A stretch of DNA of 64,000 nucleotides from Patagioenas fasciata (GCF_037038585.1 NC_092523.1:29145501-29209500); one strand, 5' to 3'. Positions 13,101-24,500 are shown, numbered from the stretch's first letter. A program made the numbers and translations. The notes: generated by a model from the letters alone, not told the origin.

Positions 13101-16100
13101 TAGAGAACCTGACTGTAAAAGTTCGTCACGTAGATGCTCATGTGCCTAAAAGTTGAGTCACTGAGGGGTGACCGAGGGGTGGACTTAACCATGGACAAAT
13201 ACTCAGATCCCTTCTGATTTTTTTTTTTTTGTTTTTTAACAGAAAAACATGCCATTTTATGTGTGACTATTTTTTTAAATAATGGTCACAAAAAAACAAA
13301 CAAACAAACAAACAAACAATTTCTTGACATTGGCTCCAGAAGTTCTTTACCGAAATGTACTTAATACTTCTTTAAGTTCTTTAAAATGGAAAGTTTTTAA
13401 TATTTATTTAAATACCAGTATTTTCCCTTAGTTCAGCTGTTTGCAATTGCAGCACCAGAAAAGCTACTTTTGAGACATTTTGACTTTTACTATTAGAAAT
13501 CAATTGTCATTACTGAAAACTGTTAGTTATTCTATCTTAACATCTTACTTACTCTAGATAAGCACGGAATATGAGCCAAAAATAAAACATCTGTTAGTGC
13601 AACTCCTTTAGATATCATCTAGAGCTACTTAAAGCTGTATTCTGTCCAGGTCTTTGAGTTAGATTATATTTGCCTCCTGATAGCTTATTCAGAGTGATTC
13701 AAAGTCACCTGGTTTGAAGCAGTAGCCTGATTTAATCAGAGAGTAGCCCAGCACCTGCCCCTAGTGAACTTCCAGGTTTTTGTGGAAGTGCTTGGAATAT
13801 GAAAGCATTCTCAAAATTCATGGATACATAAACACTTCTCATAGCTGCAGCCCATATGTTGGACAAGATTCAGGTACCAATAAGACATTTACAAATCAAA
13901 TCCAAAATCTTTCATCTTTAGAGAGAAGAGATTTAAAAAGTTGAAATGAGATGTAAAGGAGAAAGTCCACGTCAAAGACTTCCACCTGCACCAAGCTGTT
14001 ATTTGAAAAAGAAAATATTTATTTTTATACTGCTGACTGAAAACACATATCATAGCTTAGAAAAAAATCCAGTGGCTCAGTTGCAAATGCCAAGCTGGCA
14101 ACTTGCAGATAGGAAGCTTCAGCTTTTACAAAGTGCAAGGCTGAAGGCCAAACAGTGGAGTCAGGGGTAGGGGGTCAGGAGAGAGCATATATAAAAGGTT
14201 GAATATACCTAAGAAAATTAAGGTTGCAGGTACAACTTCATTGTGCCATTTCCCACTTCTTGAAAACTGATTTCACAACTCTAAATGCTGCTCTTTTCAT
14301 GTACCTTTTACTGTACAGTCTTTAGGAAACCAATGAAAAAAAATCTCATTGTGTTGAGCTAAACTCAGGTCCATACAGTTCTATACCTCTAAAATGCACT
14401 AATTTTTAATTCCTTCAGTTAGCGTTGTGCTTGATGACAAAAGCACGGTATTATGTCCAAAGCACGGGAACACTTCAATCAAACATTCAGTGAATTCTGG
14501 AGACAAAAAGAACAGTTGCATGAAGGGATCTTGGTTTCAGTTACAGATACTGAAGAAAATATATTACTAAGAAAATAGTAATCATCTGTACTCCAAGAGC
14601 TTTGATGCATCCCCTATAAAGCTGCCCCACCACAGCCCTAATGTTTTCTCTGAAGAACCTTCTCCTGTGGAAGCACAAGATTCCAGACTTCACTTCCCAG
14701 ATTTAAGCTGGTATTAATTGTCTCTCTTCGTGCATCCTCAACAGCCAGGCAGCTCCTTGTCATGCACGATTTCCAGTTCCTTTTCTTGCTTTTAACTCTT
14801 CCCACCACCCAAGTGCAGGAATCCTTACCCAGTTTCACTGGTTCCCACCCCAAACAGACACACCTGTCCCAGTTTAACTTCAAGGCTCATCATCCAAGTC
14901 CACTCTCCTGCAGTTTTCCCAGCAACCTTCCCAAACCACAGCACAGTAACCACCTAGATCCATAGATGCTCTTCAGTACGCTGTTGACAGGTACGAAACC
15001 TACAGTAATGCAAGGATATGCAAAGCCAAAACTGAAGGGGAAAAGAAGACAGAAGAAAATTCAGAGACAGATGAGCTGAAGATGCAACATTATGCCAAGC
15101 ATTTGCTATGGGATGTGTGGTAAAAAATTGTGACCTGACTTATTGACTATAGATAATGCAAACAGAACCAGGCCCACACACTGTATATATAAGCAGATCT
15201 ATCAATAATATGATGGGGTAAGTGAATGCAGCAGCTCCTGTATTCTCTGACATTACTGTTTCCTCTAAAAGATCGTTATTCCAGAAGTGAGAGGCTGATA
15301 CAAACTTTTTCTGGGTCACTGACCCTGCACCTTGCTGGTGACTCGTTCTGTCATTCTTCCTCTTTCTGCCCTTTTGATATCACATCTTACCAGCTTAGAA
15401 GACTTCAGCTCACCAAGCTTGCAGGTTAATTACAATACTAGACATTCTCCTTCTGACAGTTTCCCTGTGGGGTCTCACACTACTCTCTATGCTTCTCAAC
15501 TTTTGCATCAATTCTGCACTGATGTGCAGCATTAAATTTACCATATGGTTCATTCTTACACTAATTTACTTCCAAGAGAGTGTTATATAAACAATTATGT
15601 ATTGTTTTCACTCAAGCATAATGTTTTCCAAGTTACCAACAACAGCCATATGCAATTGCTTCACTCAAACACTAAGTATCATGCATAATATATAAAACTC
15701 ATATATATACATACAGCTACACTTTTGAGCATATAGACATAGCTAAGTGTATACATAGATGTCTATTCATTTAGATAACTATAATGCTAAGGCTGACAAA
15801 TAAATACACTGGGAAATGCTTCACAGTAATTCATGAGGCACAGTTGGAACACTGCAGACCATTTTCTTCACACCTTGGGATGACACACAGGCACAGCTAA
15901 GGTCACTAGTTTGCAGCAAAGTGGAAGTGCCAGAAACAAACCCTTGTGTTTCCAACAGAGCCTTCTACTTCAGTCTTGGTTTCCATGACCCACTGGGGAG
16001 CAAGGATGTGTGAGCAACCACCACTGCCATAGTGTTACACATGCTCCCAGGCCACGAGGACTCCTGCAACTACCTGAAAACCTCCTGATGGGGTAGATGT

Positions 16101-16892
16101 GGGCCCACAGGGATGCTAGCCCCTATCAGCAGTGGTTTTCTTACCAGCGAGGTCCAACGTCCTGTCCACAAAGATGACAGAGGCCTTGTTGGTGGCCATC
16201 CTCCTCCTGTTCCTGGCTGGGGCGTAGCTCGCCAGCTCAGCAGCAACGACCCTGCTGAGGGCCCCCACGGCGAAGCTCTCCTCCCGCAGGCCCAGGGTAG
16301 TGAAGAGAGCGTCCAGGTCACCCACCAGGGCCCGCACCGCCGCCCGCAGCTCAGCAGGCAGGGTGCCTAGCCCGACCTCCGCGGGGCCGGGCCCGCCAGA
16401 GCCGGGCAGAGGCGGCAGGAGCTCCGCCAGAGCGGGCAGCAGGCAGAGTTCCGCCGATACGGGTGCCAGAAGCGGCGGGCCCCGCAGCACCACCTCGGCT
16501 CGGCCGCCCTCGCCCATCCACCGCCGCAGCGTTTCCTCCAGCTCGGCCACCCCGCCGTCTTCCGCCTCACCGCCGGTCACCAGCACGCAGTGCCGCACGG
16601 CGCCCTGGCCCAGCACACGGCGCACGGCGGCGGCCGTACCGCCTCGCAGCGCCCCGCTCACCACGAAGACGACGCGGGCCGACGCCGGGGCCGCTCCCGC
16701 TGCCTCCACCGCCTCAGCGGGCAGCGCCCTGACGGCCAGCGCCCCCGCCGCCAGCAGCTCGCCCGCCCCGCCGCCGCCCCAGTGGAGCGCCTCCGCGGAC
16801 ACCGCGTCCAGGAAGACGACGGCCCGACTGGCCCTGGCGAGCACGGGCTCCCAGGCCTGCCGGCACACCCGCCGCAGCTCCGGCACCGCCAT
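6976..16892 (-). CDS. SCFD2: SCFD2, N-terminal part (coding exons 1-2; gene continues past the left edge)
   Basis: Sec1 family domain-containing protein 2, a distant member of the Sec1/Munc18 family whose better known members regulate SNARE-driven membrane fusion; SCFD2 itself is little characterised. Two exons on the minus strand join in phase: exon 1 (16892 down to 16145) ends after the first base of a Gly codon, and exon 2 (7144 down to 6976) supplies the other two. The product so far is about 305 residues, beginning MAVPELRRVCRQAWEPVLAR, passing through VIFVDRTLDLAG at the junction and continuing AVGHHGDNLAEKIL and VMVNMAELTSL. These segments match human SCFD2 as I remember it. The rest of the family protein (over half) was not found in 1-6975 and must lie to the left. 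The gene faces away from FIP1L1, as in mammals. Confidence 0.94.
10120..10775. repeat. 5-bp target-site duplication TAGGA flanking the LTR
   Basis: TAGGA occurs immediately before TGTCCTGG (10120-10124) and immediately after CTCGACA (10771-10775). The two copies are identical, which defines the exact ends of the insertion. Confidence 0.85.
10125..10770 (+). mobile_element. Solo LTR, ERVL-like endogenous retrovirus
   Basis: The 646-bp element begins TGTCCTGG and ends CTCGACA, so it has the TG...CA termini of a retroviral LTR. It is flanked by a perfect 5-bp direct repeat TAGGA (10120-10124 and 10771-10775), the duplication length typical of class III (ERVL) elements. Internally it has a TATA-like TATAAAA (10358-10364), then a T/C-rich R-U5-like part ending in a purine-rich GGGAAGTGGGGAGAG block and a pyrimidine/AAACC terminus, a layout familiar from bird ERVL LTRs. 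No internal retroviral genes are attached, and intact duplications on both sides indicate recombination between two LTRs after insertion. It lies antisense to SCFD2. The family name is not assigned. Confidence 0.85.
11181..11229. repeat. 20-bp tandem repeat, 2.4 copies
   Basis: The unit CACAGCAGCCCACAGCCAAA occurs at 11181-11200 and 11201-11220 with no mismatch, followed by a partial third copy. The perfect identity suggests a recent slippage duplication in SCFD2 intron 1. Confidence 0.95.
12651..12710. repeat. 30-bp tandem duplication
   Basis: Two adjacent 30-bp copies (12651-12680, 12681-12710) start CAGAGTTAGCTCTG and end ACCAGTGTCA, with one C/A difference at unit position 15. The copies lie about 75 bp upstream of the ERVL pol relic. 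Confidence 0.95.
12785..13200 (+). mobile_element. ERVL-type pol relic: RNase H with truncated integrase remnant
   Basis: One plus-strand frame carries retroviral RNase H landmarks: AEVKTIQLALDIAE (conserved Glu codon at 12908), LYLYTDSWMVAN (Asp codon at 12980), and VRHVDAHVPK (Asp codon at 13133), with WLKQWKQKNWQRRGKPIWV between. The layout and wording are those of bird ERVL pol. It is dead: the position expected for the first catalytic Asp reads Lys (codon at 12797), TGA stops lie at 12824, 12857 and 13154, and just after the last stop the sequence jumps, in another frame, to GVDLTMD, which in ERVL belongs near the integrase zinc-binding region. The stretch between RNase H and that point is missing. 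No LTR of its own is visible; the solo LTR 2 kb upstream is a complete, separately delimited insertion. Confidence 0.85.
13290..13319. repeat. CAAA microsatellite
   Basis: An A run passing into about six CAAA units in SCFD2 intron 1, shortly after the ERVL relic and a poly-T run. Confidence 0.9.
16145..16892 (-). CDS. SCFD2: SCFD2 coding exon 1
   Basis: The 748-nt exon encodes 249 residues plus one base. The start was chosen at 16892 because GCCGCCATGG is a near-perfect Kozak context and the protein aligns to the family from there; the frame stays open upstream to 17279, but that extension is GC-rich and resembles no family member. Motifs visible are RAVVFLDAVSAEALHWG near the N-terminus, LREESFAVGALSRVVAAELA, and VIFVDRTLDL at the end. 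The donor is GTAAGA immediately after 16145. The middle is alanine- and glycine-rich and shorter than in human, with a linker before ELEETL reduced to a few residues. The exon lies wholly in a CpG island. Confidence 0.95.
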
Positions 16893-17290
16893 GGCGGCAG
16901 CAGCGGACAGCACTGACAGCCACAACACACCGCACGTGCCGGCGCGCTGCCGGCGCCATAGGATGATGTAGAGGTCGCGGATTGGCTGTCCGCAGCAGGG
17001 AGGGGCGGGGCACAGCGAGTCGTGTGGTCCCCGCGTCGTGAGAGGGCCGGGCGGCGGTGTCTCTGGGGAGGGGGCGGCCCGGAGGAGGCTGCGGGGCCAG
17101 CGGCGGCGGTGGTAGTGAGGCCTTTTTCCCGGGCCCCGGCTGTGGTGTGGTGTTGTGTTGGGGTGTCCCCCACCGAGGGGCGGCCCGTCCCCGCGGGACC
17201 CTCCCATCTGCCCGCGCTGGTGTCCCGGGGGTCGGACTGGCCCGTTCCCCAGTCCGGGTCTGTCACACCGCGGGAGCAACAGCAGGGGTA
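16190..17290. promoter_or_regulatory. CpG island and SCFD2 promoter region
   Basis: A GC-dense, CpG-rich stretch spanning SCFD2 exon 1 and about 400 bp upstream. Upstream of the SCFD2 ATG and read towards it, there is an inverted CCAAT box (ATTGG on the plus strand at 16981-16985), a GC box GGGGCGGGGC (17002-17011) and an E-box CACGTG (16933-16938). No TATA box is evident. The transcription start cannot be placed from sequence alone. Confidence 0.75.
16979..17011 (-). promoter_or_regulatory. CCAAT box and GC box upstream of SCFD2
   Basis: On the minus strand the sequence reads AGCCAATCC about 90 bp before the SCFD2 start codon, with an Sp1-type GC box (GGGGCGGGGC on the plus strand, 17002-17011) a little further upstream. 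Both are arranged as in TATA-less housekeeping promoters. Confidence 0.6.
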
Positions 17291-20149
17291 CGGCTCTGGG
17301 AGAGACGAGGGGAGTGGGCTCTTAATTTTGCTGATAGTGCCAAGTTGTGACAAACATTAACATGTTTCTCTCGTCTACGGTCTATATTAGCAGCTCTGCT
17401 ACAGCCTGTAGCCCCGGCCGGCACTCGCAGTGACATCTGAGCACTGCCAGTTGAGTTTTGCCTGTTATTTTCCTGAAAAGGCTGGAAGCCGCCTTGATCT
17501 TGCTCTTGGTAAATGTTAAAGCAATTCAGTGTCACTGTTTATGTCACTATCTCCTTTGTGCTGTGTCGATGTCTTTGTTACACTGAGAGAATGACTGTTG
17601 TGCTGATACTTTTTTTAATGTACAACACTGGAAAGGTGAAACTTCCATTGCCATTCCCTGTCCTATAATTCTGTATTTCTTGTGTCAGTATTAACTAATC
17701 CAGTGGTTGAAAAGCTAGCAACAAGAAATATTATCTTTTGATAAATGCAACTTTTATGATATGCAGTTTGAGGCATATGACAAATTTAGTTCCATTTCCG
17801 CTGTAGAAAGTTCTTGATCTCAAAATCAGTTTCAAAGCTAACAAGAAAAAATGCCGTAAATGCATCTACAGTTTCTTCTCCCCAAAGAATGGATCCTCAA
17901 TTGCAAATCTGTGTAGTACACGGTATTTCACTTGGTCAACTTCCTTAGTACAGCATGAGAAGAATACCTTTTTTGATATAGTAGTATTACCAGCAATAAC
18001 AAAAGGACAGATTATTTAATTAGTTCATCTACTATCTTAGCTGGTTTTCTCAGGTCTCTTGCAGGTTCAGCTGGTTTCAGGACACTGAAAATCATCAATA
18101 ATGTGTAATCACCAGATTTCCAGTAATGAAATGAAATCTTCTCCTTCCAGTCTGCTCCAAGCACATTCCTACCCCGACGTGTTCTTCCCCCTTCCAAACG
18201 CAGACTTTGTCTTTGTGCTGTTCCAATTCCTATCTATTATTTTAACCTTAGGGCATATAACTTCATTATGCTAGAAAAATATGTAAGCTAATACCCTTCT
18301 TGACTATTTTGATTTGAAAAATGAATGCCAAGAAAGGATTGGGGATGGTTAACCACTGAGCCCTTGCAGTAATACACAAGTAGAATTATCCTCCTCTCAG
18401 ACTGAATTACCTCAGAGATTATTTATCTCCGAGCTTTTGCATTATGCTTGAGTGCCATGGACAAAAGCTGGATATATTATGGCTTGTCCATTTTTAAAAG
18501 GTTGGTTTTTTCCTCAGGCATATTGTCAAAACAGCAGATGCTTTTTTTAAGAAAACAAATATTTTTATTACTTTGTAAATACTGTATAGATTGCAACTAG
18601 TTCTGCATATGTCAATATTGAAAAAAAGGATTACTGGCCAGAAGACAAAATTAGGTTAATCAGTTCAAAGCATAGTGGTTAAATTACAAACAAAATTATC
18701 TAAGTAGTTTTTACAGCTTATTTTATTCCACGTGCAACTTTACTACTACTGTGTTAGAAAAAGAACCATAGTAAAGGGTTCCTGTAAACTTGATATCTTG
18801 TGCATTTCTGGAGTGTGACCTGTGGGTTAAGATGCTTAAGGAGTTAGCGAAAATGTTGTCTTCTGTCCTTGGCCTTTTAGCTACTCAGGGTCTTGGCAGA
18901 AACCTTTTCTTCAGGCCCCAACTGCTGTTCTCCCGCTGTGCAGTGGTAAGGAGAAATGGCAAGGTCCCTTCCAGAGGCTGGGGCTGACTGGGGCTGGTGG
19001 AAGTTTTTACCTTTGAGGGCACAATTTAAAATGTCACCTAAGCCAGCACTTTGACCTTGGAGCAAAGCAGGAAACAGGGTCAGAGCACCCTCTCTGCCCA
19101 ACCAGAGCCAGAGGTGGGGCAAGATCTTCCTGGGAAGGGTGGAAGGCTGGCAGCTGTTTGCAGGACTTAGCCTTCTCCTGGTAGCTTCCAATGCTCAGAC
19201 TGTTCCAAGATGGATTTTTATGTGACCACCAGCTGGATGTGATGTCTGCTTAAAGGCTTCTATGACAAAAATTTCTTTGAGGATTTGCGTTGATGTATTT
19301 TAAGAGATTTTATGTTCCGCACCTATTCCTGATTTCTCTTTGTGGTGGTTTCCACAAATGAATTTTCTTCTTCCTTGTCTCTGCAGTCAAAGGAAACTAT
19401 TCGTTCTACAGCGTCATTTAATGTTGGCTAGAAGCGTGTTAAATGCCCAAGCAAACAAAAGAGGAATGAAAATGAAGAAAGACACTGATGCTCAGTAAGA
19501 GGTACTACAATGCAAATTTGTTTTATGAGAAACAACTGTTTTGGATGAAAAACACCTCTGCTCACTCCACTACTATAGGTATAAAAATGGAATTGCATGA
19601 TGAAAACCTACCCAATTATACCACATAATTCATGGTCTGTATGGCACCCAAACCCTCTGATTTCAGGGGAAAAAAAATGCCTTTTGAGAAGGTAGTTTGT
19701 TCATGTGAACTCCAGTGAAACGTGATGCCATACATGAAACTTTAAAACAAGGTTCTCTATGCAGGCAATTCAAAGAATAATCTTCCCCTGCCTCGAGTTG
19801 AGATGTGTTTATAATACAGTCAAGCCTTCTAGTCTGATTTTTCACAAGCTGTCCTGCTGTGAAAGAGGGGTCCCTTTTTTGGTTTTCACAAACATCCCAA
19901 GACACTGGAGACTCCATTTGTACACAGAAGTGGTCAAAAACTTGTTTTGAAAGTTTTACTTAACTATTCCAATGAATCTTGAAGTTGTGAATGCAGTATT
20001 CCTAAATGTAAAGTGAGGGCATCATCAGTAAAAATGGCTTGCAACTTTCCACTGCTTTTAAACTAGAGAAATTTCTTCATGAAAAGCATAAAGAGTTGTT
20101 AAACCTAAAATATTACCTCCAGCTGGGAGGGTCCCTGCGCAGAGAGCTA
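17291..20149. other. Intergenic region between the SCFD2 and FIP1L1 promoters
   Basis: About 2.9 kb of ordinary AT-rich sequence separates the two CpG islands. I see no conserved coding segment, RNA gene or recognisable repeat. Short open frames are present but none resembles a known protein. Confidence 0.6.
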
Positions 20150-21500
20150 GGACAGTACTAGTAGAAGCAGCGGCGTGTGTTTATCCTGCGGTTACCCTCC
20201 CCCTGGCAGCTGCCATCAGCCGCCAGTAGAAGCACGGTACTGGACTGTACATGCGTTTGGCCAGATCCCGCTTCTGGAGATGGGCGAGGGTGTCCCAGAG
20301 GAGGCCGCCGTGCTGCCACTGATCCCCGCTGCGGAGACGGGCGGGCGTCTGGGGATGCACAAGAGCAGAGGGACTGCCGAGGGCAGCGGAGACAAAGAGC
20401 AGCGGGAGGAAGGGAAGGCGGCTCTCGCAGGCACGCCGCGCCTCGGGAGGGTGCGGAAGGCACCGCCGAGGTGAGTCCCGGCGACTGGCAGCGCACAGAG
20501 CGGGGACCGGGCGGCGGGGCCGGTTCCGCGGGGAGGACGGCTCGCGGGCTGGGCCCGGCCTGGCCGCTCTCCCCCTCCGGCCCGCTCCTCCCGCAGGCGG
20601 CCAGGAGGCCCCTCCGCTTCTCCTCGCTCGCGGCCGGCGGCGTCCCCGGGCCGGGAGGGCATGTCGGAGCGCAGCGGGCGCCGGGCCGCGCCAGGCCACC
20701 TCCCCTCGCGGCCCGCCCGGGCGCCGCCGGGCCGCCCCCCGCATGCCCATGCCCAGGGCGCCGCGGGGCCGGGCCGGGCCCGCTTCCTGTGCGTGTCACT
20801 CACTCGGCGGGGGAGGGGAAGCGCCGAGCAGGCGGCGGCGGTTCCTCCGCGAGCGGTGCCGTTGGGCCGGCCGGGCGCTCGCAACCCCCCGGCCGCCGCC
20901 CGGTCACGGCCTTGAGGCGGAGGCCCGGGGCGGCGCGGCGCTGCTGCCGAGCGGCGGGAGGCCCCGACGCCGCCGGGCCTGGGCCCTCGCGTCCCGCGGG
21001 AGGCGGCCATGTCTACCGGTGAGGTGGAGCGGTTGTCGGCAGACCTCGGCGGGGCCGCCGGGGACGAGGAGGAGGAGTGGCTCTATGGCGGTACGGACCT
21101 TCCCAGACCCCCGTTCCCAGCCCACCTCCCCCGCCCGCCCCCCGCCCCGGTGCTCTGCCCCGCCGCCACGGCGGGGGAGTTGGTGTGTGGGGGTGGATAG
21201 GCCGCGGCGTGCGCCCTCAGGCCGGCCCGGGACTGAGTGCTACCCATCGAGCCGCGCCAGCCGGCGGCCGTTTAAAAGGGTCTCCCTGTCTCGCCACCCC
21301 CGCTCAGTCCCCTCCTCCTGGCCAGCCCTCCGGCGGTGCCGTCCCGGGCCTGTGCGCGGCCCCCTCCCCGCCGCCGCGGCGGCTCCCTGCCCCCTCCCCT
21401 CGAGGCGCCGGTGCCGCGCAGGCCGAGGCGTTCTGGGCCTCGGCAGCGGGAGGGCCGCATGGCGCTGATACCCCACACGCACTCGTAGGGCCGCCGAGCT
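20150..21500. promoter_or_regulatory. CpG island and FIP1L1 promoter/5' leader
   Basis: Extremely GC- and CpG-rich sequence around FIP1L1 exon 1, running into the first half of intron 1. No TATA box is evident. Several ATGs (for example 20661 and 20743) precede the FIP1L1 start; whether they are in the mRNA leader depends on a transcription start I cannot determine. The long open frames here arise from the lack of stop codons in GC-rich DNA. Confidence 0.75.
21009..21090 (+). CDS. FIP1L1: FIP1L1 exon 1 (coding part)
   Basis: The sequence begins [18 protein letters not shown] and ends DEEEEWLYG plus one base. The ATG has G at -3 (GCGGCCATGT) and aligns with the human start MSAGEVERL. The donor is GTACGG. 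The acidic start is the poly(A) polymerase-contacting side of Fip1 in the family. Confidence 0.94.
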
Positions 21501-24500
21501 TCTCCCCAGCGCTCCCCTGACCGGGCTCCCAGCGTTGAAGTGCTGAAGCAGCCTTAACCTTTTATGCATAAACTTTCTTTGTAACTTTAGGGACTTCCTT
21601 TATGTTCAAATCATTGTGAAACCTGTAAACTAAACCCTGCCCCTGTGGCGGACCTGTCAATATAGAGCACTGAGGGCTCGGGTCTGCTCGACTGATTTCA
21701 CGACTGAAACGTTTTGAAAATGTCTCAAGGGTTACTGGATAGTAAACTGAATGGTTGTCTAATAATCTGCATGGCAAGATATCTGTTACGGTTAGTATTC
21801 AGGGGGTTGTAATCTTAACTACTGTGTTTCTTTTCTCTTGCGGTAGATGAAAATGAAACAGAGAGACCAGAGGAAGAAAAAACTAGGTGAGTATCTTGAC
21901 AACTGGATGTTCTGTAGTGTGGCTGCACAAACATTGTATTCATTCTTCTTCCCAGCTGCTTGAGGGTTTGTGGTGCCTGAACACACACTGCTGTCTTTGA
22001 AAATCCCCTTAAGATAGTATGTTTAGTCTGCTAGAATGACTTGCCTTTTCTGTGAAATGGTTTTACCTGTGAAATTGGGACGCTTGAGTATAAAAGTTAT
22101 TTTCAGTTTTAACTGAATGGACAACAGTAGCCCCTCACAAAATGCCAACAGGTTCTTATTTCTGTAATCATTGTGCTTTGCAGTCTTAGTAATGGATCAG
22201 ATAATTCTAAATTATTTAGAAATGAAACATAACATGTCTCTCAAAGAGTTTACTATATAATTACAGAAAGAGGAATACAAGGAAACAGTGGAAGATTACT
22301 CAGTAGTTTGATGTGCAGGTCCCATAAGGCATCTGCTAAGGGTTTCGGAGTTGATTTTGTTATTAATGAGAGAGTATTTGAAATAAAGTTAGAAAAAGCT
22401 GTGGAAGTATTTGGGGGAACCTGCTGGAGTTATAAGGAACTGTATGAGAGAAAGCACAAAGATGGTCCTTTGAAAATCTAGCAAGGTTGATGGAGGTTGG
22501 TAGCAAGGACTGACTGGAAATGGGAGTCAGTCTCATAGTGAATGAAAAAAGTCTCACAATTGCTAAACTATGGAAATCGTTAATTGTCAAGATAAATTAA
22601 ACAAATAAAGGGGAAATCCATGCAAGAAAACATGCATTGTTATTTTCTGTAAATGCTTCCAGTTATCAGAGGTTTTTTCTATGAGAACTCTTGAATTTGG
22701 TTACCTTTGGTGGACTTCCTGTTCATAGGCTTGCTCAGTTGCTTTTTTGAGCTGATGACAGCTTTTGACAGACACAGTGTGCCACAGCAGTGATGACCTC
22801 TTGTAGTATAGGAAACAGAGTTTCCTGTCCCATTTTCCATGTCACTTAACTATTTTCTAGTCCACTGTTGCATTCGTCTTGAATCGTCTCTTCTCCAGGA
22901 TGAAGAATTACAATTATTTATTTGCTATTTATTTATTTGGAAGCTGTTCTATATTAATTGATTCCTTGTGTTCAGTTGCTTTTTGTTGACCTGGTACCTT
23001 TTTCAGTATTACTGTTAAGAAAACTATTTGCTTGGCAACAAAATGATCCTTAGAAACAGTGGTGTTTTACTTCTGTTTCTGGTCAGGAGTGTCTAGCTTG
23101 GCATTTGACTGCCTCCATACATAGTTATGGACTAAAAAGCCTAACAGATGGTAGCTTATGTATCTTATGGGTTGTGTTTGGAACTCTGGAAGCATGGTGA
23201 CAGTTTACGGGTTAGAAGTTTTTGGTCTCTGGTCTCAGTTTTGGCATTCTTCGTATAAGTAAAAATTGTGAGGTTTTATTTAGGTTCTGTGGCTAGCCTG
23301 TCATTTTACTGGGTGATTTAGTGAAATGGTCAGGCTTGGAACCTGGGGTCATACCTGGGCTATGTTGGGTTTTGAGGCAGTATTCATCAGTGAGTATTTT
23401 GCCAACAGAAGACAAGATCAAAATCATTCTATTCAATAACGTTTGGCAGTTGCTCACTGCATTTCAGAGATGTCTTCTCGGTGAAAGAATATTGCTTCTA
23501 AATGCCTCCCTGCTTACTCTGCTGCTTGTGGTGCAACATCCTACCATTTAATGGAGCTGTGTTAATTAAAATATTGCTGCGTAAGAAACAGCAGTAGATA
23601 AGAGCCCAATGAGAGAGAGCTCATTTGCATGGATTTGGCAGTGCTTGTCATTTTAGATGGACTAGTAGTTTTCAGTCTACAGTTAAAGTATAATTAAATT
23701 AATCATTGAATTGTAGCTATTCCGTATCATGGAAGAAAATTTCACAATGCAGATGTGTGGATTTTGATTCAGCACAACATTACCTATAGATATTTGTATG
23801 TTTGTTCCATTATGTCTTTGAAAAATGTCAGTCTGCAGGGAAAAAAAAAAACCAACCTGTTATTCTCCCTTCATATATCTTGAAAGATTTCACTTTGATT
23901 TCAAAAAAGGACAAAGGTATGGTGCCTTATTACTTTCAACTATTCTACAAACAACCAGTTAGCATGACTTAAGGTAGCTAGATATTATCCTGCTAATATA
24001 AAGTTATAGCCTTCTAAATTTTTTAAAAAATAAATTATTTATTTTAATTAATGCAGAAAATAGCTGGAGCTTTGGCTCTTCTGTGGAATGATATAGCAAG
24101 GCTTTTTTCACCATTAGCTGATACATGTGAAGTAGTCTGTGCATAAATACCTGGTTTCATCTTTTACTGTTTGTTTTTGTTTAAGTGTTCCACCCCCACC
24201 TGGAAGCGAAGAGGAAGCTGCAGAAAATGGCCTTGTGAAAACGGTAGTTTTAAATGTGTTTTTGAAATACTGCTTTAACTTGTTTTGATTTATGGGGTAT
24301 TTGTAATTTGGCTATGGACTTACCATTGAATGAATTAATGCGTAAGTGTACAACTTTGGTTTTTTTTCTGAAAGGTGTTTGACACTATCTGCAGGGACTC
24401 TGTAGAAATTATAAAATTAGGAAATCCAATTTCCAAGTGCAGTCCACTTTTTAAATCTAACTTTCAGAAAATAAATCAATAGTACTTCCAGCTTTTTGAG

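Larger units (their letters stand above)
7145..16144 (-). other. SCFD2 intron 1
   Basis: A 9.0-kb intron. It contains an ERVL-like solo LTR (10125-10770), a 20-bp tandem repeat (11181-11229), a 30-bp tandem duplication (12651-12710), an ERVL pol relic (about 12785-13200), a T run (13220-13236) and a CAAA microsatellite (13290-13319). No further SCFD2 exon is expected here, because exons 1 and 2 join directly in frame. I see nothing recognisable in 7145-10100 or 13330-16140. Confidence 0.8.

Noticed and set aside
12932..13156. Treating the RNase H-like 74-codon frame as a functional host gene.
   Set aside because: Upstream in-frame stops, loss of the first catalytic Asp and a truncated, frame-shifted integrase side mark it as a retroviral relic.
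10125..13200. One provirus consisting of the LTR at 10125 and the pol relic at 12785.
   Set aside because: The LTR is bounded on both sides by the same 5-bp duplication, so it is a complete solo LTR. The pol fragment is a separate remnant.
16300..16971. A 223-codon plus-strand frame opposite SCFD2 exon 1.
   Set aside because: It is the antisense shadow of the GC-rich SCFD2 exon, with Ser/Ala/Arg-biased composition and no family match.
16116..17279. A 387-codon minus-strand open frame starting at 17279, seemingly a longer SCFD2.
   Set aside because: Family similarity begins only at the ATG at 16892, which has an ideal Kozak context. The extension is promoter GC-rich DNA, and the 3' end runs past the real donor at 16144/16143.
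20177..21022. Several 150-280 codon open frames on both strands around the FIP1L1 promoter.
   Set aside because: They overlap each other in many frames, have promoter-like GC-driven composition and resemble no family. They are open by lack of AT-rich stop codons.
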